A DNA stretch of 64,000 nucleotides from contig JAJEKV010000027.1 of the NCBI GenBank assembly GCA_021234155.1, forward strand, positions 13,174,916-13,238,915, given 5' to 3'. Below are positions 23,202 to 33,752 of this stretch, piece by piece. The DNA comes from Isoetes taiwanensis. Its lineage: Eukaryota > Streptophyta > Lycopodiopsida > Isoetales > Isoetaceae. Numbering within the stretch: position 1 is the first letter of the stretch; every line of letters starts with the position of its first letter. Both the position numbers and the translations under genes were made by a program. The notes under the pieces are model-generated. The model was not told the origin of the DNA. It worked only from the letters and a program-made list of their open reading frames with translations, and ran no database searches.

Positions 23202-24796
23202 ATGTCAAACGGCAGGTCAGAGAAAGCTTGGGAACAGTTCTAGGCATGGTATGACCAGATCGTCAGGAAGGAAGCTGAGCATCGGCTGTCACACCCAGAT
23301 GAGTTCGCTCAACAGCCTGAAAACCCGGTAGACGCCACTGTAGTCTACAATAACTTCTGCCTAACGGTAGATATAATCTCTGAGGCTAACAAACACAGTG
23401 ATGTGTATGGTCAGTACATTCAGGGCTTCATGGCCGTGGCAGAAACTGAAGCGCGTCCTTCTCCCTCGACTGGGAAGATTGTATTGAGTCTAAAGTCCTT
23501 TCTGAAGCTTTTTCCCAAAGGTGACCATGATAAGGTTCGAAGGTCGTTCAAGAGACTGCCAGCCGACTTATGTGAGAAGAATGGGAAGGATAATTTATAT
23601 CCAATTGACATGATGTTTGCTACTTACATGATATATACGGCTCCACCAACAGATAGGGAAGAACCACATGTGAAGGCTATTGTAGAACCTCAGTCACCTA
23701 TAGAGGAGGTATTTGATGTAGAGAAAGAGCAGGAACTGGTGGAAAAGCTCGACGAGGACGAGGATGAAGACATAGACGAGCATGAAGAGAATCTTGATAG
23801 ATGGGGTGTCACGGAAGCCTTTCCAGTTAACATAGTAGGGAAGAACTATCTTCTTCTCCACATATATCTTCCATTGCTGGTTTGAGGGAAGATGAGGTCC
23901 TTGGACAAATCTATGCTTTCGTTGTTGGTCTAGACGACTTCATTGACTTCGAGCCGGAAGTGCCTAGGGAGCTGCACGAACTATTAGCCTATGATCGAAC
24001 TTCAATAGCTCCTGAGATTGCTTTTGATAGAGTTCTGGAGATGGCAGAAATGGGCTTGAAGGAAGTCTCAGAAGTAAAGTTCGAGGCGAGTTCATCAGAA
24101 GCTAAAGACAGTGCAATACAAGTATCAAAGAACGAATCAAGCTCTTCCAGGTCGTCGATCAACATTTCTACCAAAGGAGTTATTGCATCTGATGAAGTGG
24201 AGGTAAGCTACCATAAGTTTGCTTATTTTGTTAAGTGCCGAAGAACGATTGTGTATTGCGCAGGAGATTTTTGTGGATTATTTTTGCGCCAGACATGACA
24301 GAGTTACCCTTGGCAGAGATGCAAGTATCGCCCACTATATGGGCTACCTTTATAAGGGAGAGATCATTTCCATTCTAAGTACAGCCCATATGGACCTGAG
24401 GAGGTTTTGAAACTCAAGGCCCTCTTGTTGATTGGTAGTCACATCCCATTATCTGCCAATTCTGATCGAGTAGTGGCTGTTAGGAGAGATATCGCCACGC
24501 ATGTTTTTGGTGGCTTTAGTATGTATTCTATGGCTGCCAATAGAGCTGCATTGGCCTTGTCCGGCATTGATAAGGCTACAATTCGACTGACTTGGGAAGA
24601 GAGGGAGCCCCAGATTCCTCGCCTTATGTACCTGTTGGATGCTGGTCTGCAGGAGTCCGAATTGGAAGAAGTCGAAGTTTCTGATGACTTACATGTTTCT
24701 AAGAAAATGAAGTTGCAACCATTGTTAATTAATGCAAAGACTTGTTTTAAATCTCTATTCATGTTATATCGAACATACACTTCAGTTTCATTTTGA
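23202..24796 (+). pseudogene. Island ORF b, unrecognised acidic protein, lightly broken
   Basis: Starts MSNGRSEKAW at 23202, with TAG at 23241-23243 (F-TAG-A, probably CAG originally). The same frame runs to 23885 and contains a very acidic Glu/Asp tract (about 23735-23800). Near 23850 one lost T in ACTATCTTC moves the frame to SSPHISSIAGLREDEV. A 61-bp GT-AG intron (24203-24263) joins DEVE to EIFVDYF in phase 0. A lost C near 24378 leads to KYSPYGPEEVLKLK and a frame open to 24796. Total about 500 residues. A Ser-rich linker lies before the intron. No family recognised. Damage is slight: one stop and two single-base losses. Confidence 0.5.
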
Positions 24797-24819
24797 TTTG
24801 TCTCACGCTTCTATTTTAC

Positions 24820-24953
24820 TCGCACCGTGGCCACGGTGCGAAAACACTGTTCTCTGTGCTTACAACTAACTGCTATTCGCACAGTGGCCACAGTGCGAAA
24901 ACAGTTCGTTTCCGTGGCTATCCTTTGCGGCGTTCGCACGGTAGTAACGGTAC
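24820..24953. repeat. Palindrome cluster 2 (three sites)
   Basis: Sites at 24820-24842 (perfect core GCACCGTGGCCACGGTGC), 24876-24899 (A-A mismatch in each arm) and 24933-24953 (degenerate). Steps 56 and 57. Lies between ORF b and the histone-like gene, possibly in the 5' leader of the latter. Confidence 0.9.
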
Positions 24954-25070
24954 TCTTTACATAATTATCTTTGTTATCGATGTTGTCTGCTTTTGATATT
25001 TGTTCTAAGACATTACATTGCATATTTATCAATCTTGTCCACTCATTTGTTGCATTACAGTTCAGAGATA

Positions 25071-26086
25071 ATGGCACAGAATAGCGGTAATGCCGATTCT
25101 AACCATCCCAGCAACCAAACAACAGAAGAGAAGGCGCTGTCTGGGCGCACACATGATGGGCAAGACAGCGAGGGCAGCACCACTAACTATATCAGTGCTT
25201 CTAACAACCAGAACAGAGCTCAGTCTTCTGAGCCAGAAATCATTCATCAAGCAAGTCGGAACACTGTAGTTCAGAATGTTGCCAATGGGGCAAAGAAGAT
25301 TTTTAGAGACATACCTTCCGAGCCAAGGCGTGTTTACCTGTCCTCTGCTGGCCATTTAGTCGGAGAAGGAACTTTTGTGCAGGCAACTGTCTGTCATGGA
25401 GTTCCTGTGCCTGATGATTGCATCGTCGTTAACGTCGATGTAGTAGTTGCACCAGGTTGATGGCTTCTTTGTCGCCAACAATAGGCACATTGTCTCTGCT
25501 GGTTAATGAGATAGATTACATTACCGGACTTCCTCGTAGAGTGCGGAAAGTTGGATCTGTGGAGGTAAACCAGGGGCCAGCCTTGCTTGGAGCTGACAAT
25601 GAGAATGCTAAGCCCCATGAGGATGACCATTAAGATGCTGGGAAAGATGAGGATGTGCCTGATCGGATTGTTCAGAATGTTACTCTGAATGTTCCTTCTC
25701 AGAATGTTCCTGTTCCTGTTCAGAATGTATTCCCCCCCTGAATGTTATGTACCAGGGTGTCCCTGTCCAGGTCCCTGTGACAACTCAAATCGCAGAAAAT
25801 GTCATTGTACAAGAGGCAACTGCAGTACCTGTGACGGTTGTACCTGAAACCGTAGTACCAGATACAGTAGTGGTTCCTGTTGTTGAGCAGACTCTAGAGG
25901 TCGGGGAATCCAGTAGACGTAAGAGAAAGTCTACTAAGCCTAAGCAGCTGCAGAAGAAACATGTTCTCTGTAAAGGCCCTCCTAAGCTGAATAAGAAGGG
26001 CCAGCTGTTTAAGCCAAAGTATAGATGGATTCGGGAAATCCGGCACTTCAGAACCACGTGGAGTGGGTGCTTCCGAAGCTCACAAT
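25071..26086 (+). pseudogene. Histone-H3-like gene, 5' part (long N-terminal extension and start of the fold)
   Basis: ATG at 25071 follows an acceptor-like TTGCATTACAG. Residues 1-70 are Asn/Ser/Gln-rich. A block around VGEGTF and HGVPVPDDC..VNVDVVV then resembles, weakly, the C-terminal domain common in plant En/Spm-type transposon proteins (DUF8039-like). Next come Val/Pro repeats (VPVQNV, VPETVVPDTVV), then a Lys/Arg-rich tail (SSRRKRKSTKP) and REIRHF, which aligns with REIRRYQ of histone H3. Breaks: one-base shift near 25459, TAA at 25632 (CAA-like), a shortened C-run near 25735 and a lost C near 26070 (CACTTCAGAA). The frame is then split by the copia insertion. The fold continues at 31924. 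N-tail far longer than a normal H3. Confidence 0.65.
26082..26086. repeat. Left target-site duplication of the copia element (ACAAT)
   Basis: ACAAT before the left LTR; AAAAT at 31919-31923 after the right LTR. One mismatch. Removing the element plus one copy restores the histone reading frame, which supports the boundary. Confidence 0.75.
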
Positions 26087-26963
26087 TGATAGGTTTAGTC
26101 AAGAAAATAAATAATGAGATCAACACTTCAACAAATGACTAGCAAGGTTTCTTTTACAACACAAGTTGTCCTTTAACTCAAGATCAATTTCATTACCAAT
26201 TCAGCTTGAACTCAATATGCAAAGTATTTTGAGAAGCCAAAATATGGTCACTCATTCTCAAAATAATTCAAGCACATTATTCCAATGTCTATATAGACTT
26301 CAAAAAACCAAGTAGCACAATAAGCATCAAGTATGCAAATAACTGAAAAACCTTAGGCTAATGATTTTGCTAAAGCTCGGGTCATTGACCCATTTACTGT
26401 AGCAGTTTGACCACGAACATACTGATCAAATTCGATCTTCCCCTGCTTGATGCATCAGGCATATCACCGACCACGTATTCAAATATTCTCTTCTCTTTTA
26501 TATATTTAGCCAGTCTGGCGGTTTTGGCCTCCGACACCACCTGCTAAATGAAGACATCTCCGGATATTAGATTTATCCCACATGCATGAGTCTTCGAATT
26601 AGCTTCTGCTCTCGTTCAACCATTGAACTTATTTTTATTTTAATAAAACAATAGGCAACCATTACCTAGGCAATCATTAACCTAGGTAATCATATAACAA
26701 CTCATTCTTCTTACATGCAACTTCTATCTCATGATAATCATGATGTAGTTGTATGATGCTCTTCAAAACTTCTATATGATTGCCTTGTTATGAACTTCAA
26801 CAATAATTGTGTTAATCATCATGTGCCAGCACACATAAGTACTTTCACTGCCACTGCTTCTCATGAATGTACTGCAGATTCTACTGCCTTTGCAATAGCC
26901 AAACTTCCACTGCCACTGCTTCTCATGGAAGTGTGATCAACTTATAAAGCTGAATTTCCATCA
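26087..26963 (-). repeat. Copia 3' LTR
   Basis: 877 bp, TG..CA ends in the plus-strand view. In element orientation this is the downstream LTR. Lacks the 6 bp present in the other LTR (GGCCTACCGATCCGGCACC there versus GGCCTCCGACACC here). Confidence 0.92.
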
Positions 26964-26973
26964 CTCCTCCTTC
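26964..26973 (-). promoter_or_regulatory. Copia polypurine tract
   Basis: Minus strand reads GAAGGAGGAG directly before the 3' LTR: the plus-strand DNA primer of copia replication. Confidence 0.85.
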
Positions 26974-26974
26974 A

Positions 26975-29900
26975 GCTTATAAGTTGGATTATCTGTCACA
27001 TGCAATTCTGCTTTAAAACCTGCATATTTATTTTCTGCAAGTGCTTTGGTAAAGATATCAGCTATCTGCTTATTGGTCTCAATATACATCATCTGGATTA
27101 GTCCTTTGTCAGCCAAATCTCGTGTGAAATGTATGCTAAGTTCAATATGTTTTGTCCTGTCATGCTGTACAGAGTTTTTAACAATAGCTTATGCAGCTTT
27201 GACTATCTGTCCATATCTCTGTAGGCATAATTTGTTTACAATTTAGTTCATCTAACAATCTCCTCAACCATACCACTTCTTTAGCTACCAATGATGCTGT
27301 TGCATACTCTGCCTCTGCTGAACTCATAGCCACAGCAGCTGGCTTTTTGCATCTCCAAGATATAACCCCTCCACCTAGATAGATAGCATATCCTGAGGTT
27401 GATCTTCTAGTTTTTAGATCTCCTCCCCAATCTGCATCACTATAACATTTCATAATTAGATTTTTGGATGTAAAGCAAATACCATGATCTGAAGTTCCTT
27501 TGAGATATCTCAGTATTCTTTTGGCAGCCTCCCAGTGCCCTTTGGTTGGATTATGATTTCTTCTACTGAGAATATTAACTGAGTATGATATGTCAGGTCG
27601 TGTACTATTTGCTAAATACAATAAACACCCAATTAAAGCCCTGTATGGAACATTCTACATTTGCATCATATCTTTGTATGTCAACTCATGCATTTCAGTT
27701 AATCTGTGACCTGGAACCATGGGAATCTTTACTGTCTTTGCTTCAGTCAAGTTGAACCTTTTAAGCATGTTTTTTACATGCTTCTCTTGATGTAACCTCA
27801 ACCATTTTGCTTTTCTGTTTCTGTCAACTTCTATGCCTAGGAATTTCTTCAATTCACCTAAGTTTGACATTTGAAATCTAGATCTCAAAATTCGTTTGCA
27901 CAAGTCCAGAACTTTTATGGAGTTTGCAACCATGATACAATCATCTACATATAATGCAATTATACAATATTCTTCACCTTGCTTGAACCTTGTTTTAGCT
28001 CATACACAGCCCTATTCAATTTCCAAATCATGTTCTTACCTTCATAGCCTGGAGCTTGTTTCATAAATGCCTCCTTCTCAAGTGTTGCATTCAAAAAGGC
28101 TGTTTTGACATCCATGTGGTGTAATTCTAGATCCATGGCATTTGCCATAGCTAGAAGAATTCTGATACTTGTAAGCTTTACTATGGGAGAGTATGTTTCA
28201 TCATAATCTTTGCCCTTTTTCTGAGTTTTTCTTGAGCTACAAGTCTGGCCTTGTATTTTTTACTTCCATCTGGGCTTAGTTTGATTTTATAAAGCCATTT
28301 ACTCCCAATAATGTTTTGTTTCCCATTTGATTTGACTAGCTCAGATGTCTTAGTTTCCTCAAAAGATTTGAGTTCCTCATTCATGGCTGCTACCCATTTA
28401 TCCCTGTCTACACTTTCTTGAGCTTCTGTGAAATTTTGAGGTATGACCTCGTCTTCTAAAATAGCCATTATTTGTTCATGATCTACTTTCTCAATCCTTC
28501 TACTCTTACCTAACTCAGTTCTTCCATATGACTTGTTTCCCAATTTCGCCTCCTCAATTATTTTTTCAGCTTCAGTCTTCCTCTTAGTTTTTGGTGCCAC
28601 TGGTTCAAGTATTTCCTGCTCTGTCTCTTGTTCCTTTTCTATTTCCTACTCTGGTTCATGCTGCATTACCTTTTCTTTCTCTGATGCATCTTCCTGCATA
28701 TCTTGTTCAACACCTTCAATCTTCTTCTCTTCATCTGAATCATTTATGTCAAACTTTGGTTCTGGACTTACATCTTTTGTTATTATTTTGACACCTTTCT
28801 TGTATTTATGTTTGTATAAAACATTTTCATTGAACAACACATCTCAACTAATTATAATAGTCCTTTTTTCTGGTATATATACTCCATACCCTTTTGCCTG
28901 GCTGTCATATCCCACTAAAAAGCCAACCTCAGCTCTATTATCCAATTTTTTTCTCAGCTCAGATGGAACATGAGTATACAACAAGCATCCATACGCTTTG
29001 TATTTATCATAATCAATCTTTGTCTCAGCATTCCATATACAATCTGGTATATTGCCCTGCAGACTTGTAGAAGGGAGAACATTTTGTATTTCTACTGCAG
29101 TCTGCAATGCTTCTTCCCATAAAGTATTTGGTAATCCACTTTCCTTTAACATAGACCTAACAGCATCCATTAAAGTTCGATTCTTCCTTTCAGAAACTCC
29201 GTTTTGCTGAGGAGTATATCTGCAAGTTACTTGTCTTTTGATTCCATGTGCAATGCAAAAAGTTCTGAATTTTGCTGATATGTATTCTCCTCCTCTGTCT
29301 GACCTTATCACTTGAGTTTGTGACCTGTTTCTCTCTCCATTTCTGCTACATACTGTTTAAAAGCATTTAGTGCTTGTGACTTTTTCTTTAGACAATATGT
29401 TCTACATTTTCTGCTATGATCATCAGTAAAAGTTATGAAGTATTTGTTGTTGTTTCTACTTTGCACATTTAATGGACCACACAAGTCTGAATGTACTAAT
29501 TCCAGAATTTGAGATGCTTTGGTCTTTCTTTTAGGGAATGGCAATCTGTGTAGCTTACCAAGTGCACACCCTTCACAAATGAATCTGCCTTTGTTATCAC
29601 AATAATCTATATGTCCTTGTTTATGTAAAATGTCCAGATTCTTGTGATTTGTATGTGCCAATCTATTGTGCCACATTTCAATGCCAATTTCTGATATTGC
29701 ATTCACACTAGAGTGCATAAGATTATCAAGTTCAAATAAATTGCCAACCCTTTAGCCATAAAACTTTATTTCATTGTTAAGTAGAACAGTACATTGATCT
29801 GCATCAAATATAACTCGATATCCTAAATCACACAACTGGCTCACTGAAATTAAATTTTTTATGATAGCTGGGACACATAGCACATCTTCTATGTTTATAA

Positions 29901-31014
29901 TATTTCCATCTAAATCCCTGAGCTGAAGCAATCCTCTTCCTTGCACATCTTGTAATGTTCCATTGCCTACTTGGATCTTCCTTGATTTTGCAGTTGAGAT
30001 GTTCTTCAAAAGATCAGTAGTCTGAACTACTGATCATTCAGCTCCAGAATCAACTATCAAATGATTACTTTTATTAGTACAAACATCCTCATTGATAACT
30101 GCAAAACCATGTATTACCTCATCTTCATCTTCTGCGAATTTGTTTTTGGTTTTCTCCTCTTGCACTTCTTGTGCCACATAAGCTCTCTCATAATTTCGGC
30201 CTCTGCCCCTTCCAGACCTCCTTGTACTTGAATCTTTTCTAATTTTAGGGCATTCACTTTTGTAATGTCCAGCTTCATGATAGTGATAGCAAATGACCTT
30301 ATCTTTCTTTTTCACCATCAATATCTCAGGAGTTTCTTCAGTTTGCCTTAAAAAAATATTCTGTTCCCATTCTGTTCTCAGCATGACTTCAACTTCTTCT
30401 CTACTTTTGTTAGAGTTTCTAATAAACAAGGCTAGGGTTTCATTCTCACTTATGGCCCTTGATATTTGTAATACCTGACTCCTGTCTGATATTATTACAC
30501 CAGCCCCTTCAAGGTCAGCTAGTAAATTATCAAATTTATTGAAGAATTCAGACACATCCTCATCTTCTCTTAGCTTTAAATTTCTCAACTCAGTTTCCAA
30601 AACGTCTATTTGTGAGGAAGTTTTTTCCTCATAGTGCTTAAGGAGATATTTCCACATTTCCTTAGGACTTAATGATCTAATCCTTAGACGAATAGCTGGA
30701 CTCAACTTACAGGTTATAATGCCCTGAGCTTCTTTGATTTTGGTCTGCAAAGACTTCTCTCCAGCTGTACTTGTACCTCCTCCTGAACCTCCAGCACCTG
30801 TACTCTCAGCTGTTGATTGACCTCCAGCTCCTGCTACTAAACCTGTAGAGGCAGTTAATATACCTGTTGACACCTGACTATTGGGATCTACAACCTCCCA
30901 AAGGTCTTCAACATCCAACACATGCATAATTGCATCTTTCCAAAGCTGGAATCCAGCACCTCCTTTGTACACCTCTATGGTGTTGAGCAAACTAGCTCCA
31001 AACCTGCTAGCCAT
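26975..31014 (-). pseudogene. Broken copia gag-pol
   Basis: Gag starts MASRFGASLLNT at 31014; its zinc knuckle near 30285 reads CYHYHEAGH....C, with the second Cys changed to Tyr. Protease DSGA is followed by TGA at about 30035. Integrase shows the H..H..C..C finger (29718-29560), the HSDLCGP and TDDHSRK blocks, a frame shift at 29310, then RSDRGGEY and the QNGVSERKNR glutamate. Further stops lie near 28848 (TGA) and 28646 (TAG). RT keeps the LYVDD catalytic box near 27950, but about 60-70 residues of palm just before it are deleted. RNase H (SDADWGGD, AEYATAS, TDSQSC) runs to the purine tract with one shift near 27178. Most stops are explained by C-to-T changes. Confidence 0.92.
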
Positions 31015-31020
31015 GAAGAG

Positions 31021-31034
31021 TGGCTCTGATACCA
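31021..31034 (-). promoter_or_regulatory. Copia primer-binding site
   Basis: Minus strand reads TGGTATCAGAGCC one base after the 5' LTR, complementary to the 3' end of plant initiator Met tRNA. Confidence 0.93.
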
Positions 31035-31035
31035 C

Positions 31036-31918
31036 TGATAGGTTTAGTCAAGAAAATAAATAATGAGATCAACACTTCAACAAATGACTAGCAAGGTTTC
31101 TTTTACAACACAAGTTGTCCTTTAACTCAAGATCAATTTCATTATTAATTCACCTTGAATTCAATATGCAAAGTATTTTGAGAAGCCAAATTATGGTCAC
31201 TCATTCTCAAAATAATTCAAGCACATTATTCCAATGTCTATATAGACTTCAAAAAACCAAGTAGCACAATAAGCATCAAGTATGCAAATAACTGAAAAAC
31301 CTTAGGCTAATGATTTTGCTAAAGCTCGGGTCATTGACCCATTTACTGTAGCAGTTTGACCACGAACGTACTGATCAAATTCGATCTTCCCCATCTTGAT
31401 GCATCAGGCATATCACCGACCACGTATTCAAATATTCTGTTCTCTTTTATATATTTAGCCAGTCCGGCGGTTTTGGCCTACCGATCCGGCACCACCTGCT
31501 AAATGAAGACATCTCCGGATATTAGATTTATCCCACATGCATGAGTCTTCGAATTAGCTTCTGCTCTCGTTCAACCATTGAACTTATTTTTATTTTAATA
31601 AAACAATAGGCAACCATTACCTAGGCAATCGTTAACCTAGGTAATCATATAACAACTCATTCTTCTTACATGCAACTTCTATCTCATGATAATCATGATG
31701 TAGTTGTATGATGCTCTTCAAAACTTCTATATGATTGCCTTGTTATGAACGTCAACAATAATTGTGTTAATCATCATGTGCCAGCACACATAAGTACTTT
31801 CACTGCCACTGCTTCTCATGAATGTACTGCAGATTCTACTGCCTTTGCAATAGCCAAACTTCCACTGCCACTGCTTCTCATGGAAGTGTCATCAACTTAT
31901 AAAGCTGAATTTCCATCA
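31036..31918 (-). repeat. Copia 5' LTR
   Basis: 883 bp, about 98% identical to 26087-26963; it would supply the promoter for the element in minus orientation. Confidence 0.92.
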
Positions 31919-31923
31919 AAAAT
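31919..31923. repeat. Right target-site duplication of the copia element (AAAAT)
   Basis: Partner of ACAAT at 26082-26086. Confidence 0.7.
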
Positions 31924-32188
31924 GGCTAGAATATGTAGGGAGACAGTTCAGGAGAGATACTATAAGATGAGGGGGGATAGTAGAAGGTACCGGAATGCTG
32001 GTAGACTTTTTCCAATGCCAGAAGAGGTGACTCGATTCACTGCAGATGCCCTTGATGCTCTGCATGAGGCCGCTGAGAATCACATGGTCAGGTTCTTCGA
32101 AGACTGTGTGAAATGTGATGTGCATGGAAAGAGAGTGACAATAATGAGGCAGGATGTTGCCTTGACAAATTACTTCCGAGGCATATAA
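31924..32188 (+). pseudogene. Histone-H3-like gene, 3' part (histone fold)
   Basis: Continues the gene cut at 26086: KLT then MARICRETVQERY forms helix 1. A Lys/Arg-rich loop about 20 residues longer than in H3 follows. Helix 2 starts TRFTADALDALHEAAE (H3: LRFQSSAVAALQEAAE), then FFEDC..CDVHGKRVTIM..D with the H3 signature RVTIM at about 32132-32146, and the end YFRGI before TAA. A long loop 1, divergent sequence and the TR.TA.AL pattern recall CENH3 rather than canonical H3, but that assignment is unproven. This part has no stop. Reading continues correctly across the removed copia element. Confidence 0.8.
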
Positions 32189-32279
32189 AGTGTTTTATAT
32201 TAATGAAACGGTTTTTGTTCTATATATTATTTGCTTGCTAAGTATTTTGATTGTATGTATTCTCTATGTATATCTATAC

Positions 32280-32414
32280 TGCACCGTTGCCACGGTGTGA
32301 AATGCGTGTAAATTACTTTGTGAGGGCAGGCAATTTTGCACCGTGGCCACGGTGCAAAATTTAATCATTCCACGTTTAAGTAGTGGCCATTCTTGCACCG
32401 TGGCTACGGTGCGA
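32280..32414. repeat. Palindrome cluster 3 (three sites)
   Basis: Sites at 32280-32302, 32334-32359 and 32393-32414. The middle one is a perfect 26-bp palindrome, half TTTTGCACCGTGG, where the usual TTCG/CGAA ends are TTTG/CAAA on both sides. Steps 54 and 59. Lies just 3' of the histone-like gene. Confidence 0.9.
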
Positions 32415-32572
32415 GGTTTCTAGTATGAAAATTGGATGATAGTATGCAATTGAATATATGTGGTAGATAATTAATCTGCAGCACTGTAGCAGCATTATTG
32501 ATGTGCATTGTAGCACCATTATTGATCACTGTAGCTATCCTTGACATTACTATCTATTATATTATACAATAA

Positions 32573-32607
32573 CATCTATTATATTTTACAGTACTAAAAT
32601 AAACAAA
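32573..32607. repeat. 35-bp direct repeat, left copy
   Basis: Starts CATCTATTATATTTTACAGT; an exact 35-bp copy is at 33663-33697, and weaker similarity extends about 30 bp further. The pair encloses the region 32608-33662 with ORF e. Confidence 0.85.
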
Positions 32608-32633
32608 AGGATAAAATATTTAATAATTTGCAG

Positions 32634-32899
32634 CCTCAGGCTTTGGTCCCGCAGCTGAGGTACAAGCTATATCTATCGTATCTGGCATCCCCTCGGAAAG
32701 AGCAGGTCAAGGCAGCGGTCTGGGAAAGAACCCTCCACATTGTAGACACTCTGGGGAGATTTGTGGCATGAGTTGTAGATAGGTACACCTATTTGGTGGG
32801 TCCTTGCCCTGGTGTGGGCAGGAGTACCCTAATACCGCTCTTCTTGTATTTTTCTGGATTAATATTAGTTAATGTGATCCTTCAAAAAAAAAAAAAAAA
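32634..32899 (+). other. Short open frame and poly(A)-ended tail
   Basis: After TTTGCAG at 32627-32633 an open frame (QALVPQLRYKLYLSYLASPR) runs to TGA at 32770. A tail with GATCCTTC and 16 A follows (32876-32899), like the 3' ends of retroposed LINE/SINE copies at 45016 and 61224. It could be an old retroposed 3' end or an exon of an island gene. Confidence 0.4.
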
Positions 32900-32961
32900 T
32901 TTGACATCATTGCATAGAGAGATTTATTGATTCATTTGGAAGCAGCGAACCCAGGGAAAAG

Positions 32962-33462
32962 ATGGTGGAAACTAGGAGAAAAGTCGGCAATACCATGGTC
33001 GAGATGCAGTCGCAACTGGCTGAACCAAACTTGGAGCATGCAAATGAGGTCCAAAGGAATGTGCTGACAGAACTAAACAGCAATGGCAAGAGAGAAATCA
33101 GAGCTCAGTATAACAAATTGAGGGCGCAAGGATCTTATAGAATGTTCAATCAGGAAGCTGAGATGGATAATCGTGCTGTGCAAGAGACTTTGATTTCTTT
33201 GAAGGCATATATTACCAGAGGAAAGGCTCTGAGGCGGGTCTTAAAGGAGGAGGAGCTGTGGAGGCATAATTCTCTCAAACCGGTTTTTTAGAAACTTTTC
33301 CAGGAGCAGCAGAGACAGAGGGAGGCTTTATCAGTGATGCTTCTTCAGAACACCACGCACAGGATTCAGGATCTGGATGAATGGCTCCAGGTCTTTGGCA
33401 GGCATAACATTGAGCTCTTTAATTTGGGCGATCTGATCCAAGCAGAGCTCGGGGTCTTCTGA
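32962..33462 (+). pseudogene. Island ORF e, coiled-coil protein with one TAG
   Basis: ATG at 32962 starts MVETRRKVGNTMVEM; the frame is open to 33462 except for TAG at 33289-33291 (VF-TAG-KLF, CAG-like). Encodes about 166 residues rich in Glu, Arg, Gln and Leu, likely largely helical or coiled coil, with heptad-like blocks such as LLQNTTHRIQDLDEWL. The same frame is open upstream to 32905, so an earlier start or an exon junction is possible. Family unrecognised. It converges on ORF f. Confidence 0.5.
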
Positions 33463-33752
33463 TCTTGTTTTTCTGTTTCTACCTAAAGCACTCTTAAGAG
33501 TTAAATAGTCAGTGATCCCCTTTCTCGTGCTACTATATTTGGTCTATTATAGAATCAAATATAAGGATATCCCTCAGGTGATTTTGTAAAGGGATCTTCC
33601 TAAAATTTGGCTGCTTTATGCATCCCATCCTTATGTATTTCATATTCTAGATGAATATAAACCATCTATTATATTTTACAGTACTAAAATAAACAAACTT
33701 AAGAATATAATCTCTAATAATGTGCCAACATCAATGCCAACTTGAACAATGC
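33463..33752. other. Convergent gap between ORF e and ORF f
   Basis: AT-rich, no gene. Contains the right 35-bp repeat copy. This is the one gap of the island without a palindrome cluster, and the only one between converging genes. Confidence 0.6.
33663..33697. repeat. 35-bp direct repeat, right copy
   Basis: Exact match to 32573-32607. Confidence 0.85.

Larger units (their letters stand above)
26087..31918 (-). mobile_element. Ty1/copia LTR retrotransposon inserted in the histone-like gene
   Basis: Full-length 5.83-kb element with LTRs 26087-26963 and 31036-31918 beginning TGATAGG and ending TTTCCATCA. LTRs differ at roughly 14 sites plus a 6-bp indel (about 98% identical), so insertion is fairly recent. 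Primer site TGGTATCAGAGCC (initiator Met tRNA) sits beside the right LTR. A purine tract GAAGGAGGAG sits beside the left LTR. Order gag, protease, integrase, RT, RNase H is that of copia. Both LTRs are intact in outline, but gag-pol is broken, so it cannot move by itself. Confidence 0.95.
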
